From: Cellulomonas timonensis
GTDB taxonomy: Bacteria > Actinomycetota > Actinomycetes > Actinomycetales > Cellulomonadaceae
Length of the DNA: 64,000 nucleotides
Direction of reading: 5' to 3'
Assembly (NCBI RefSeq): GCF_900046455.1
Contig: NZ_FCOT01000012.1
Location: forward strand, 186,001 to 250,000
Below, piece by piece: positions 19,601 through 27,773 of the stretch. Positions within the stretch are counted from its first letter, which is position 1. The number at the start of each line of letters is the position of its first letter. A program made the translations under genes and the position numbers. The notes beneath the pieces are model-generated. The model saw nothing but the letters and a program-made list of their open reading frames with translations, made no database searches and had not been told where the DNA came from.

Positions 19601-20263
19601 GATCTCCTCGACGTCCTCGCCCCAGAACTCGATGCGCAGCGGGTGGTCCTCGGTGGGCGGGAACACGTCGAGGATGCCGCCGCGCACGGCGAACTCCCCG
19701 CGCTTCTCCACCATGTCCACGCGCTGGTAGGCCGCGGCGACGAGCCGGTCGGCGACATCGGCCAGGTCGACGCGGGCGCCCACCGCCAGCGACACGGGCT
19801 CGAGCTCGCCGAGGCCCGCGACCACCGGCTGCAGCATCGCGCGGACCGGCATGACCAGCACGCGGATGGGCCCGGCGAGGCCCAGCTCGACGCTCGGGTG
19901 GGCGAGGCGGCGGAACACCGCGAGCCGACGGGCGACGGTGTCGCTGCGCGGGGAGAGCCGCTCATGGGGCAGCGTCTCCCACGCGGGCAGCACCGCGACG
20001 TCGTCGTCGGGCAGATAGCAGCGCAGGGCGGCGGCAAGCTCGTCGGCCTCCCGCCCGGTGGCGGTGACCACGACGAGCGGACGGGGCCGTGCGGCCTGCG
20101 GGGCGTCGCCCGGCTGGTGCGCGCCCGCGAGCGCGGCGAGCAACGGCGGGCGGATGCCGGCGGGGCCGACGATGTCGACCTGGCCACGCGCGGACGCCAG
20201 CTCGAGTGCTCGGGCGGCTGCGGGGTCGGCGAGGACGGCGGGCAGGATTCCGGTGAGGTCCAT
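16616..20263 (-). CDS. mfd: Transcription-repair coupling factor
   Basis: 1215 residues, the normal family length. The UvrB-homology region is N-terminal, with the RNA polymerase-interaction/CarD-like domain near 545-640 (LRPGDYVVHEQHGVGRFVELVQR). Helicase motifs follow: Walker A GDVGYGKTEIAVRAA, DEEQRFGVEHKE (motif II), SATPIPRTLEMA, and motifs V-VI CTTIVETGLDISNANTLI and QLRGRVGRGRERAYAYF. The TRCF C-terminal domain ends the chain. Mfd removes stalled RNA polymerase from lesions and recruits UvrA. ATG 20263 (MDLTGIL) has AAGGGA just upstream, so the 24-residue extension is rejected. Confidence 0.98.
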   Translation of the reverse strand: MDLTGILPAVLADPAAARALELASARGQVDIVGPAGIRPPLLAALAGAHQPGDAPQAARPRPLVVVTATGREADELAAALRCYLPDDDVAVLPAWETLPHERLSPRSDTVARRLAVFRRLAHPSVELGLAGPIRVLVMPVRAMLQPVVAGLGELEPVSLAVGARVDLADVADRLVAAAYQRVDMVEKRGEFAVRGGILDVFPPTEDHPLRIEFWGEDVEEIRWFSVADQRSLEVASHGVWAPPCREILLTDEVRERAASLVGELPAAAEMLDKLASGIAVEGMESLAPVLVDEMVPVLDLVPDDSLLVLADPERVRRRAHDLAATTDEFLAAAWTSAAAGAQTPLDLSAASFATFAEVRALAEVRGLGWWTLSPFTLDVDATGGAEPGSTPFVDPDAGETLVVAAREVERYRGDVARAVAHLREHQQAGWRVVLATEGHGPAQRMTEQLRAADVPARLVPQITEAAEPGVVLVVPAPVGPGFVFEELGLAVLSESDLTGRAGSSTRDMRRMPSRRRNTVDPLQLRPGDYVVHEQHGVGRFVELVQRTIGSGASAATREYMVVEYAASKRGQPGDRLFVPTDQLDQVTKYVGGESPGLSKMGGGDWAKTKSRARKAVKEIAAELIRLYAARMATSGHQFSPDTPWQRELEDAFAYVETPDQLVTIDEVKADMEKPIPMDRLVCGDVGYGKTEIAVRAAFKAVQDGKQVAVLVPTTLLVQQHLDTFLERYAPFPVTVKALSRFQSAAESKAVVEGLKDGSVDVVIGTHRLITGEVRFKDLGLVIVDEEQRFGVEHKETLKALRTNVDVLAMSATPIPRTLEMAVTGIREMSTLATPPEERHPVLTFVGPYEEKQISAAIRRELLREGQVFYVHNKVDSIERTAARLAELVPEARIAVAHGKMQENQLEQVIVDFWEKKFDVLVCTTIVETGLDISNANTLILERADLLGLSQLHQLRGRVGRGRERAYAYFLYPPERPLTETAHDRLQTIAANTDLGAGMAVAMKDLEIRGAGNLLGGEQSGHIEGVGFDLYIRMVGEAVASYRGEAEEEAPDVTIELPVDAHIPHDYIAHERLRLEAYRKIASATDSAQLGEVRAELVDRYGPVPDAVANLFEVADFRTHARAAGIADVTAQGKFVRFAPVDLPESAQLRLKRLYPGTVLKPAVRTILVPFPTTARIGGRPLHGGEVLAWARQLIDAVISGDVSAAAQVGTGSAGR

Positions 20264-20678
20264 GGTTCCCTTCGGGCCTTGCCCGGGACCTGTCCGCGGT
20301 GGCGGAGGACGGCCGGGCGAGGGGCACGGCAGCACGAGAGCCCCGAATCCGAGGGGATCCGGGGTGCGTGCGCCATCTTACGTGCGGCGTCTGACACCCG
20401 GGCGGTGTCCGGCGACGGACGGGGGCGCCCGCGCCAGGCGGGCGGGCAGCGGCCGGGCAGCTGGGTGAAAAACCCTCATGATTCGGATAGATCGGACACG
20501 GGGACGCTCGCGGCGGCTACCGTATCCTTCGCCCGCTTTCATCCCTTTCGCCCCGCTTTGGCCATGCCTGTGCGCGGAGCTCGACCAGCAAGGTGCCCGA
20601 TGGACCTGCCCACTCGTCTCCGCGTGCCCCACCGCGCGGACGGCGCACGCCGAGGACGCGCCCAGGTGAGGGCCTGAC
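20264..20678. other. 415-bp divergent intergenic region between mfd and the polysaccharide locus
   Basis: No convincing gene. It holds the mfd leader, an imperfect hairpin at about 20341-20364 (CCCCGAAT against ATCCGGGG) and a relatively AT-rich patch at 20465-20545. That patch includes TACCGT (20518-20523), a possible -10 facing the MFS gene. The region separates housekeeping genes from the accessory locus and could contain the promoters of both sides. Confidence 0.5.
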
Positions 20679-22052
20679 GTGTACGTGACACTCCGGGACC
20701 GACCCGCCGTCGATCGATCGCCCACCTCGGCCAGCCGCGGGCGGGTGCCCTCCGTCGTCGTGACGCTCGGCGTGGTCAGCCTGCTCACCGACATCTCCTC
20801 CGAGGCCGTGGCCGCGGTGCTGCCGGTGTACCTCACCGCCGCCCTGGGCCTGTCGACCATCGCCTACGGGATCGTCGACGGCCTGCTGCAAGGCATGAGC
20901 GCGCTCGTCCGGGTCGGCGGCGGATGGGCCGCCGATCGCGGCGACCGGCCCAAATGGGTCGCGTTCGCCGGCTATGGGCTCTCCGCCCTCACCCGCGGCG
21001 GCCTGCTCCTCGCCACCGGGTTCGGCGCCGTGACCGCGCTCGTCGCGGTCGACCGCGTCGGCAAGGGCATCCGCACCGCCCCCCGCGACGCGATGATCTC
21101 GGCGGCCGCCGACCCCGACCACGTGGCGCGGGCGTTCGGCGTGCACCGCATGCTCGACACCGTCGGCGCGGCACTGGGACCACTGCTGGCCTTCCTCATC
21201 CTGTGGGCCGTGCCCGACGGGTACCGCTCGGTCTTCGTGCTCTCCTTCGGCTGCGCGGTGCTGGGCGTGGCAGTGCTGGGGCTGCTCGTGCCGGATGCGC
21301 GCCCGCGCCGGGACCGCGAGCGCGGAGCCGATCCCACCGGACCCACCGATCCCGCCGGCCCTGGCGGGCCCGTCGCCTCGGAGTCCCTCGACTCGGAGCC
21401 GCGCACGACGCCGCGCCCCGTGACGGCGCCGGGGGTGCTGCGCCACCTCGCCGACCCCCGGCTGCGCCGCCTGCTGCTGGTGGCCGGCGCGCTCGGCCTG
21501 CTGACCGTCGGCGACGGCTTCGTCTACCTCGCGCTGCAAGCCCGGGACGGCTTCGCCACGACGTGGTTCCCGCTGCTGTACGTCGGCTCGAACCTCGCCT
21601 CCCTGCTGCTCGCGATCCCCGTCGGCCGGCTGGCAGACCGCGTGGGCCGGGGGCGGGTCCTCGTGGCGGGGCATGTGGCACTCGTCGGCGCGTACCTCTG
21701 CGCCGGGCTGCAGACCGGATGGGCCGGAGCCACCATCGTCGCCCTGGTGCTGATCGGCGTCTTCTACGCGGCGACGGACGGGGTGCTCGCGGCCATCGCC
21801 GGGCGGCTCGTCGACCCGGACGCGCGCGCCACCGCCATCGCCTCGGCGCAGACGGTGGTGGCTGTCGCCCGGATGGTCGCCTCGATCGGCTTCGGGCTGC
21901 TCTGGCACACGGTGGGCCGGGGTCCCGCGATGCTCACCATCGCCGGGCTCCTCGCCGTGGCCCTGCCGGCGTGCTGGTGGGCACTGCGCCCGGTCGACCG
22001 CACACCCGCGCCGAGCCCTGTGGGCGCGGCATCGCCCGGCGGGCGCTCATGA
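20679..22052 (+). CDS. MFS transporter
   Basis: 457 residues and about 12 membrane helices. Motif A variants are seen at WAADRGDRPKWV (after helix 2) and GRLADRVGRGRV (after helix 8). VDRVGKGIRTAPRDAMISAAADP is a block found in a family of MFS proteins often located in or next to actinobacterial polysaccharide and secondary-metabolite loci. Substrate unknown. The GTG start is the first in frame and has only weak ribosome-site support; downstream codons starting near the helix at SVVVTLGVV are possible. The stop overlaps the next gene by 4 nt. Confidence 0.85.
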   Translation: MYVTLRDRPAVDRSPTSASRGRVPSVVVTLGVVSLLTDISSEAVAAVLPVYLTAALGLSTIAYGIVDGLLQGMSALVRVGGGWAADRGDRPKWVAFAGYGLSALTRGGLLLATGFGAVTALVAVDRVGKGIRTAPRDAMISAAADPDHVARAFGVHRMLDTVGAALGPLLAFLILWAVPDGYRSVFVLSFGCAVLGVAVLGLLVPDARPRRDRERGADPTGPTDPAGPGGPVASESLDSEPRTTPRPVTAPGVLRHLADPRLRRLLLVAGALGLLTVGDGFVYLALQARDGFATTWFPLLYVGSNLASLLLAIPVGRLADRVGRGRVLVAGHVALVGAYLCAGLQTGWAGATIVALVLIGVFYAATDGVLAAIAGRLVDPDARATAIASAQTVVAVARMVASIGFGLLWHTVGRGPAMLTIAGLLAVALPACWWALRPVDRTPAPSPVGAASPGGRS

Positions 22053-23074
22053 GGCGCCCGGGCGCCCGGATCCTCGCCGTGGCCGTGCTCTGCGCCATCG
22101 TGGTCGGGGGGATCGTGGCGTACGCCGCGATGCAGCGCCGCGCCGTGCAGGCCCGCACAGCGGCCGCGCCACCCGTCGCACAGGTCGGGCTGGACGAGGT
22201 GCGGCAGGGCCCGCACCTGGTGTTCCGCAGCACCGCGCCCGGCGCCGAGTATGGGCTGGTGGCCGCCGTGCCGATCGACGCGCCGGACGGGCCACGCGCG
22301 TTCACGGACGTCGCATGTGATCGGGTCGACGCGACGCCCGACGCCGCCTCATGCCTGCGCACCCTGCGCGGCGTCGTCACGCGATACGAGGCGCGCCTGC
22401 TCGACGCGGACTGGCAGACGGTGCAGACCTGGCCGCTGCCCGGGCTGCCCAGCCGCACCCGCCTGTCCGACGACGGGACGCTGCTGGCCACCACCTCCTT
22501 CGTCACCGGGCACTCCTACGCCAGCGTCGGCTTCTCCACCGAGACCGTCGTGCACAAGGCCGACGGCTCGACGTTCGGCAACCTCGAGGAGTTCGCCCTG
22601 ACGGTGGGCGGCGAGCCGTTCACCGCGCTCGACCGCAACATCTGGGGCGTCACCTTCGTCGACGACGACGTCTTCTACGCGACGGCCGCGTCCCAGTCGG
22701 CGAGCGCCACCTGGCTGGTGCGGGGCAGCTTGTCCGCGCGCACGCTCGACGCGCTCCGCGAGAACGTCGAGTGCCCCTCGCTGTCCCCCGACGGGACGCG
22801 GGTCGCGTTCAAGCGGGACGTCGGCGACGGGGCCACGCCCTACTGGGCGATCGCGGTGCTCGACCTGGCGACGGGCGCCGAGACGGTGCTGGCCGAGGAG
22901 CGCGACGTCGACGACCAGGTCGCCTGGCTCGACGACGACACCTTGCTCTACGGCATGCCGCGTGAGGACGACATCGGCGTCACGGACGTGTGGGCGATCC
23001 CCGCGCGGCCCGACGCGGCGGCGCGCGTGCTGATCCCGCAGGCCTGGTCCCCCGCCGTCGTGCGAGACGGCTGA
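22049..23074 (+). CDS. Membrane-anchored TolB-like beta-propeller protein
   Basis: 341 residues. One N-terminal helix (residues 8-27, ILAVAVLCAIVVGGIVAYAA) anchors or exports the protein. The rest has repeating beta-propeller blades of TolB/WD40-like type: RTRLSDDGTLLATTSFV, CPSLSPDGTRVAFKRDV and QVAWLDDDTLLYGMP. It lies between an MFS transporter (4-nt overlap) and an alpha-toroid protein, ahead of wecG-wecC. No enzymatic motif is seen. A scaffold or sensing role outside the cell is inference only. Confidence 0.8.
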   Translation: MRRPGARILAVAVLCAIVVGGIVAYAAMQRRAVQARTAAAPPVAQVGLDEVRQGPHLVFRSTAPGAEYGLVAAVPIDAPDGPRAFTDVACDRVDATPDAASCLRTLRGVVTRYEARLLDADWQTVQTWPLPGLPSRTRLSDDGTLLATTSFVTGHSYASVGFSTETVVHKADGSTFGNLEEFALTVGGEPFTALDRNIWGVTFVDDDVFYATAASQSASATWLVRGSLSARTLDALRENVECPSLSPDGTRVAFKRDVGDGATPYWAIAVLDLATGAETVLAEERDVDDQVAWLDDDTLLYGMPREDDIGVTDVWAIPARPDAAARVLIPQAWSPAVVRDG

Positions 23075-23124
23075 CATCGGCCCGGCGCCCACCCCACCAC
23101 TGTCGGCCGGACGAGAGGACCAGC

Positions 23125-24432
23125 ATGCCGCAGCCACCGATCAGCACGACCCCGCAGACCAGCGCCCCGCAGTCACCCACCACCACAGACCGGGGGCTGC
23201 CGCCCGGGGGCGCCGCGCAGGGGGCGGCGCCCCCGGACCGCGCCTCCGTGCTGGCTGCCGCGCGGCGGGCCCGGGTCGACGCGCTGGTCGCGCTCGCCGT
23301 GCGCGGCCTGCCGGCAGCGGTCGTGCCCGCGCCCGGCCTCTTCGCCCAGACGGTGCGGGCGGTGCGCGGCGACGCGGGCGTCACGCTGCGGGCCGAGGGG
23401 TCGAACTTGCGGTACGCGGCGATCGTCGCGCTCGGCCTCGCCGGGCTGCCGCCGGCGGAGCAGCGGGCCGCGCATGGCAGCCTCACCGCCGCCGAGCTCG
23501 CGGGCCAGGTCGTCGAGCGCGCCGCAGCACACCGCGACCCCGGGGCCGTCGCGCTGGCGGCCTGGGCGGGCGCCGAGGCAGGCGGCGCCTGGCCGACGGA
23601 CGGGCTCGGCCGCCTGCTCGAACGCCTGCACCGCCTGCTCGACGCGGGAGGCCCACTGCCCACGGTGGACACCGCATGGATGCTCACCGCCGCGCTCGCC
23701 ATCGAGCGGCACGGGCCCGACCCGGTCGCCGCAGCCGTGCGAGCCGCCGCCCGCGAGCGCCTGCTCGCCGCGCAGGGACCACAGGGGATCTTCCCGCATG
23801 CGCTCCCCGCCGCGTCCCAGGGCCGGCTCCGCGCGCATGTCGGATGCTTCGCGGACCAGGTCTACCCGATCCAGGCCCTAGCCCGGCTCGCGGCCGCGAT
23901 GCCGGACGAGGAGGCGTTGGCCGCCGCGAACCGCTGCGCCGCGCGGATCTGCGCGCTGCAAGGCGTCGCCGGGCAGTGGTGGTGGCATTACGACGCGCGC
24001 ACCGGGGACGTCGTCGAGGGCTACCCCGTGTACAGCGTCCACCAGCACGCCATGGGCCCGATGGCCCTGCTCGACCTGCGCGAGGCGGGCGGCGACGACC
24101 ACCTCGCCTCGGTGGAGCGGGGGCTCGACTGGCTGGACGCGCACCCCGAGGTGCTCGAGGACCTCGTCTCCGAGCGCCATGCGCTGGTGTGGCGCAAGGT
24201 CGGCCGCCGCGAGCTGGCGAAGGCCATGCGCAAGATCGCCGCCGCCACCACGGCGGTGGCGCCTCGACTGCGCCTCCCCGGCCTCGCACGGCTGATGCCG
24301 CCGTCGGTCGTGGACCACGAGTGCCGCCCCTATGAGCTGGGCTGGCTCGTCTACGCCTGGCGCTCCACCGACCGGCGCTCCCCAGACGCACGCACTTCAG
24401 AACCCGCAACCCCGAGACCGGAGCCGAGATGA
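23125..24432 (+). CDS. Conserved protein, probable alpha/alpha-toroid fold, function unknown
   Basis: 435 residues with no signal peptide. After a Pro/Thr/Gln-rich first 45 residues the sequence is a series of amphipathic helix pairs with aromatic loop motifs, best seen at GIFPHALP, CFADQVYPIQALARLAAA and QWWWHYDARTGDVVEGYPVYSVHQHAMGPMALLDL. This looks like the (alpha/alpha) toroids of prenyltransferases, glycoside hydrolases and epimerases. The WWW-HYD and HQHAM segments could line an active site. The ATG is preceded by GAGAGGA. It overlaps wecG by 4 nt, so it belongs to the same operon and probably to polysaccharide metabolism. Confidence 0.75.
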   Translation: MPQPPISTTPQTSAPQSPTTTDRGLPPGGAAQGAAPPDRASVLAAARRARVDALVALAVRGLPAAVVPAPGLFAQTVRAVRGDAGVTLRAEGSNLRYAAIVALGLAGLPPAEQRAAHGSLTAAELAGQVVERAAAHRDPGAVALAAWAGAEAGGAWPTDGLGRLLERLHRLLDAGGPLPTVDTAWMLTAALAIERHGPDPVAAAVRAAARERLLAAQGPQGIFPHALPAASQGRLRAHVGCFADQVYPIQALARLAAAMPDEEALAAANRCAARICALQGVAGQWWWHYDARTGDVVEGYPVYSVHQHAMGPMALLDLREAGGDDHLASVERGLDWLDAHPEVLEDLVSERHALVWRKVGRRELAKAMRKIAAATTAVAPRLRLPGLARLMPPSVVDHECRPYELGWLVYAWRSTDRRSPDARTSEPATPRPEPR

Positions 24433-25307
24433 CCACCCCGGAGACCTCCCTCCGCAGCACCGCCGACCGTGACAACCCGACGTTCGAGGGCGCCCCGGTC
24501 GACCGGCCGGCTGCGGCCCGCCGCCTGATGTTCGGGCTGCAGCTCGACGGGCTCACCCTCGCCGAGGCGGTGCAGCGCTGCGACGACGCCATGCGGGAGC
24601 GTGAGCGGCTCCTGGTCGGGGTCGTCAACGCCGCGAAGGTCGTCAACCTGCGACGCGACCCGTTGCTGCGCGAGTCGCTCCTCGAGGCCGATGTGCTGCT
24701 CGCGGACGGCCAGTCGGTGGTCTGGGCGAGCCGGCTGCTGCGCCGCAGGCTCCCCGAGCGTGTGGCGGGGATCGACCTGTTCGAGGAGCTGCTCGCGCTG
24801 GGCGGCCGGGAGGGCCGGTCGGTGTACCTGCTCGGCGCCCGGCCCGAGGTGCTGCGCGAGCTCGTGGCCCGCGTCGAGGCGCGCTTCCCCGGGCTGCGGG
24901 TGGTGGGCAGCCGGGACGGCTACTTCACCGACGCCGAGTCCGAGGCCGTCGCCGCCGAGATCTCGGCGAGCGGCGCCGACATGCTCTTCCTGGGGATGAC
25001 CTCGCCCAAGAAGGAGGTCTTCCTGGCCACGCACGGCCCGCGCCTCGGCGTCCCGATGCTGCATGGCGTGGGCGGCTCGTTCGACATCCTCGCCGGGCGC
25101 ACCCGTCGGGCCCCGCGCTCGTGGCAGCGACTCGGCCTGGAGTGGGCGTACCGCCTGGCCCAGGAGCCGGGCCGGCTGTGGAAGAGGTACTTGGTCACCA
25201 ACACGAGGTTCGTGGCGCTCGTCGCGCGCGAGCTCGTCCGGCCGGTGGCGCCGCTGCGCCGCACGGCTCCCGCACTCACGCGCAGGGGGAACGATGTCCA
25301 CGGATGA
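24429..25307 (+). CDS. WecG/TagA/CpsF-family (GT26) glycosyltransferase
   Basis: 292 residues. Family blocks are all present: VVNAAKVVNLRRDPLLRESL, DVLLADGQSVVWASRL (with the conserved D/G pair), RVAGIDLFEELL, VYLLGARPEVL and FLGMTSPKKEVFLATHGPRLGVPMLHGVGGSFDILAGRTRRAPRSWQRLGLEWAYRLAQEP. Known members transfer ManNAc (TagA) or ManNAcA (WecG) to lipid-linked GlcNAc at the inner membrane face. Because the next two sugar genes make UDP-ManNAcA, a WecG-like role is favoured. It overlaps wecC by 14 nt. Confidence 0.92.
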   Translation: MTTPETSLRSTADRDNPTFEGAPVDRPAAARRLMFGLQLDGLTLAEAVQRCDDAMRERERLLVGVVNAAKVVNLRRDPLLRESLLEADVLLADGQSVVWASRLLRRRLPERVAGIDLFEELLALGGREGRSVYLLGARPEVLRELVARVEARFPGLRVVGSRDGYFTDAESEAVAAEISASGADMLFLGMTSPKKEVFLATHGPRLGVPMLHGVGGSFDILAGRTRRAPRSWQRLGLEWAYRLAQEPGRLWKRYLVTNTRFVALVARELVRPVAPLRRTAPALTRRGNDVHG

Positions 25308-26556
25308 GCAGTTCAGCGGCCGGGTGGCCGTGATCGGGCTCGGCTACATCGGCCTGCCCACGGCCGTCGCGCTCGCGACGCGCGGGATCGACGTGGTGGG
25401 CGTGGACGTCAACGAGGACACGGTCAAGGCCGTCGCACACGGCCAGGTCCCCTTCGTGGAGCCCGACCTCGCGGTCGCGGTGAGCGGCGCCGTGAGCATC
25501 GGGCGGCTGACGGCCACGACCGAGACCCCCGAGGCGGACGCGTTCATCATCGCGGTGCCGACGCCTTTCCTCCCGGACCGCACGGCCGACCTGTCGTATG
25601 TGCGGGCCGCCGTCGGGCAGATCGCCCCGCGGCTGCGCGGCGGGGAGCTCGTGGTGCTGGAGTCCACGTCCCCGCCCGGCTCCACCGAGCTGGTCAGCCG
25701 GTGGCTCGCCGAGTTGCGGCCCGACTTGCGGCTGCCCCATGAGGGCGAGGGCGTGCCCGATGTGCATGTCGCGCACTGCCCGGAGCGGGTGCTGCCCGGC
25801 CGGATCATGATCGAGATGATCACCAACGACCGGGTGGTCGGCGGTATCACGCCCCGCTGCGCCGCGCGCGCCGAGGCGCTCTACCGGGTCTTCGCGCAGG
25901 GCGCGATCCTGCAGACGGACGCGGCGAGCGCCGAGATGGCCAAACTCGTCGAGAACGCCTACCGCGACGTCAATATCGCCTTCGCGAACGAGCTGTCCCT
26001 GGTGAGCGAGCACCTGCGCCTGGACGTGTGGGAGGTCATCCGGCTGGCCAACCACCACCCGCGGGTGAACATCCTGTCCCCCGGGCCCGGCGTGGGCGGG
26101 CACTGCATCGCTGTGGACCCCTGGTTCATCGTGGGCGCCGCCCCGCACCTCACCCCGCTGATCCGCGCCGCGCGCGAGGTCAACGACGGCAAGCCGCTGC
26201 ACGTCGCCGCCCAGGTGGTCGCGAAGACCGCCCGGTTCCGCGACCCCACGGTGGTGTGCCTGGGCCTGGCCTTCAAGGCCAACGTCGACGACCTGCGCGA
26301 GAGCCCGGCGGTGGACGTCGTCGCGGCCATCGCGGACGCCCTCCCCGACCTGGACCTGCGGGTCGTCGAGCCGTACACCGAGACGCTGCCGCGTGAGCTG
26401 GCCGACCGCCCCCGGGTGCGCCTGCAAGCCGCCAGTGAGGCGATCGACGACGCCGACATCGTGGTGCTGCTCGTGGACCACGACCAGTTCCGCTCGATGA
26501 GCCGGTCCCGGCTCGAGGGCAAGGTCGTCTACGACACGCGGGGCGTCTGGCGCTGA
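25294..26556 (+). CDS. wecC: UDP-N-acetyl-D-mannosamine dehydrogenase
   Basis: 420 residues of the UDP-sugar 6-dehydrogenase superfamily, most like WecC. The NAD site is VAVIGLGYIGLPTAVALA. The WecC-type centre reads HCPERVLPGRIMIEMITNDRVVGG, KLVENAYRDVNIAFANELSLVSE and RVNILSPGPGVGGHCIAVDPWFIV, with catalytic Cys at about residue 271. It oxidises UDP-ManNAc to UDP-ManNAcA using two NAD+. ATG 25294 follows AGGGGGA by 3 nt and lies inside the end of wecG. A perfect terminator begins immediately after the stop. Confidence 0.95.
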   Translation: MSTDEQFSGRVAVIGLGYIGLPTAVALATRGIDVVGVDVNEDTVKAVAHGQVPFVEPDLAVAVSGAVSIGRLTATTETPEADAFIIAVPTPFLPDRTADLSYVRAAVGQIAPRLRGGELVVLESTSPPGSTELVSRWLAELRPDLRLPHEGEGVPDVHVAHCPERVLPGRIMIEMITNDRVVGGITPRCAARAEALYRVFAQGAILQTDAASAEMAKLVENAYRDVNIAFANELSLVSEHLRLDVWEVIRLANHHPRVNILSPGPGVGGHCIAVDPWFIVGAAPHLTPLIRAAREVNDGKPLHVAAQVVAKTARFRDPTVVCLGLAFKANVDDLRESPAVDVVAAIADALPDLDLRVVEPYTETLPRELADRPRVRLQAASEAIDDADIVVLLVDHDQFRSMSRSRLEGKVVYDTRGVWR

Positions 26557-26588
26557 GCGGGCGGGCGGCCCACCGGCCGCCCGCCCGC
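26557..26588. terminator. Bidirectional terminator between wecC and wecB
   Basis: A perfect 14-bp stem (GCGGGCGGGCGGCC / GGCCGCCCGCCCGC) with loop CACC starts at the base after the wecC stop and ends 12 nt before the convergent wecB stop. It is entirely G+C in the stem and serves both strands. Confidence 0.85.
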
Positions 26589-26600
26589 TCGCCCACCTGC

Positions 26601-27773
26601 TCAGGCGAGCTCGGCCGCCAGGTCGCGCGCCGGAGCCGGCATGAAGTCCGTGGGACGTGGCCCGAGCCCGAACAGGTGCTCAATGGCGCCGACCACCCGG
26701 CGCGCGGCCTGGCCGTCGCCGTAGGGGTTCACGGCATGCGCCATCTGGGCGTGCGCGTCGGCGTCGACCAGCAGCCGAGTGACCTCCTCGACCACGACGT
26801 CCTCGTCGGTGCCGACCAGCCGGACGGTCCCGGCGAGCACCGCCTCGGGCCGCTCGGTGGTCTCGCGCAGCACCAGCACCGGCTTGCCGAGGCTGGGCGC
26901 CTCCTCTTGCACACCGCCCGAGTCGGTGACGACCAACGTCGACGCCGCCATCAGCCGGGCCATGTCCGAGTAGCCCAAGGGCTCGGTGACGAGCACGTTC
27001 GCCAGGCCCCGCACCGGCGGCAGCAGCACCTCCCGGACGGCGGGGTTGAGGTGCGCGGGGAGCACGTACAGCACGTCGGGGAATGCCCGGGCGAGGCGGG
27101 CGAGCGCCCGGCCGGGGCGCGCCATCGGCTCGCCCCACGCCTCCCGCCCGGGGCTGGGGGCGAGCACGACGCGCTCGGCGCCCCCGACGCGGCGCCGCGC
27201 CGGGTCCTGCAACGGGAGGTCCCGGGAGACCACGTCCAGCAGCGCGTCGATCACGGTGTTCCCGGTGACGACCACCTCGGCTGGGTCAATGCCCTCCGCG
27301 AGCAGGTTCTCCCGCGAGGTGGGCGTCGGCGCCAGGTGCAGCGTGGTCAACGCGGACGTCAGGCGCCGGTTGAGCTCCTCGGGGAACGGGTCGTAGCGCG
27401 CGCCGGTGCGTAGCCCCGCCTCGACGTGCGCGACGGGCGCCTGCGCGTAGGAGGCGGCGAGGGCGGCCGCGAAGCTCGTGGTGGTGTCGCCCTGCACCAC
27501 CACGAGGTCAGGCTGCTCGGCGGCCAGCACCCGGACGAGGCCCTGCAGGGACCGGGTGGTGACCCCGGTGAGGTCCTGGCGCTCGCGCAGGATGTCCAGG
27601 TCATGGGCCGGCACGATGCCGAACAGGCTGTTGACCTGGTCGAGCATCGCCCGGTGCTGCCCGGTGACGACCACCACGGGTCGCAGCGACCCGGAGGCCG
27701 CCAGGCCCGCGACGACGGGCGCCAGCTTGATGGCCTCGGGGCGTGTGCCATAGACGACGAGGACGGTGCGCAT
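26601..27773 (-). CDS. wecB: UDP-N-acetylglucosamine 2-epimerase (non-hydrolysing), with an altered active-site motif
   Basis: 390 residues. TRPEAIKLAPVV, VVVQGDTTTSFAAALAA (Asp), VAHVEAGLRT (Glu) and FPEELNRR (Glu) are the expected catalytic and binding blocks, and DSGGVQEEAPSLGKPVLVLRETTERPEA binds UDP. It interconverts UDP-GlcNAc and UDP-ManNAc, the substrate for WecC. Oddly, the usual HRRE(N/S)WGEP motif carrying the catalytic His reads SPGREAWGEP here (about residues 203-213). The His and one Arg are missing, with no frameshift. Either activity is changed or the sequence has errors there. The wzz-like gene upstream overlaps it by one base. Confidence 0.9.
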   Translation of the reverse strand: MRTVLVVYGTRPEAIKLAPVVAGLAASGSLRPVVVVTGQHRAMLDQVNSLFGIVPAHDLDILRERQDLTGVTTRSLQGLVRVLAAEQPDLVVVQGDTTTSFAAALAASYAQAPVAHVEAGLRTGARYDPFPEELNRRLTSALTTLHLAPTPTSRENLLAEGIDPAEVVVTGNTVIDALLDVVSRDLPLQDPARRRVGGAERVVLAPSPGREAWGEPMARPGRALARLARAFPDVLYVLPAHLNPAVREVLLPPVRGLANVLVTEPLGYSDMARLMAASTLVVTDSGGVQEEAPSLGKPVLVLRETTERPEAVLAGTVRLVGTDEDVVVEEVTRLLVDADAHAQMAHAVNPYGDGQAARRVVGAIEHLFGLGPRPTDFMPAPARDLAAELA

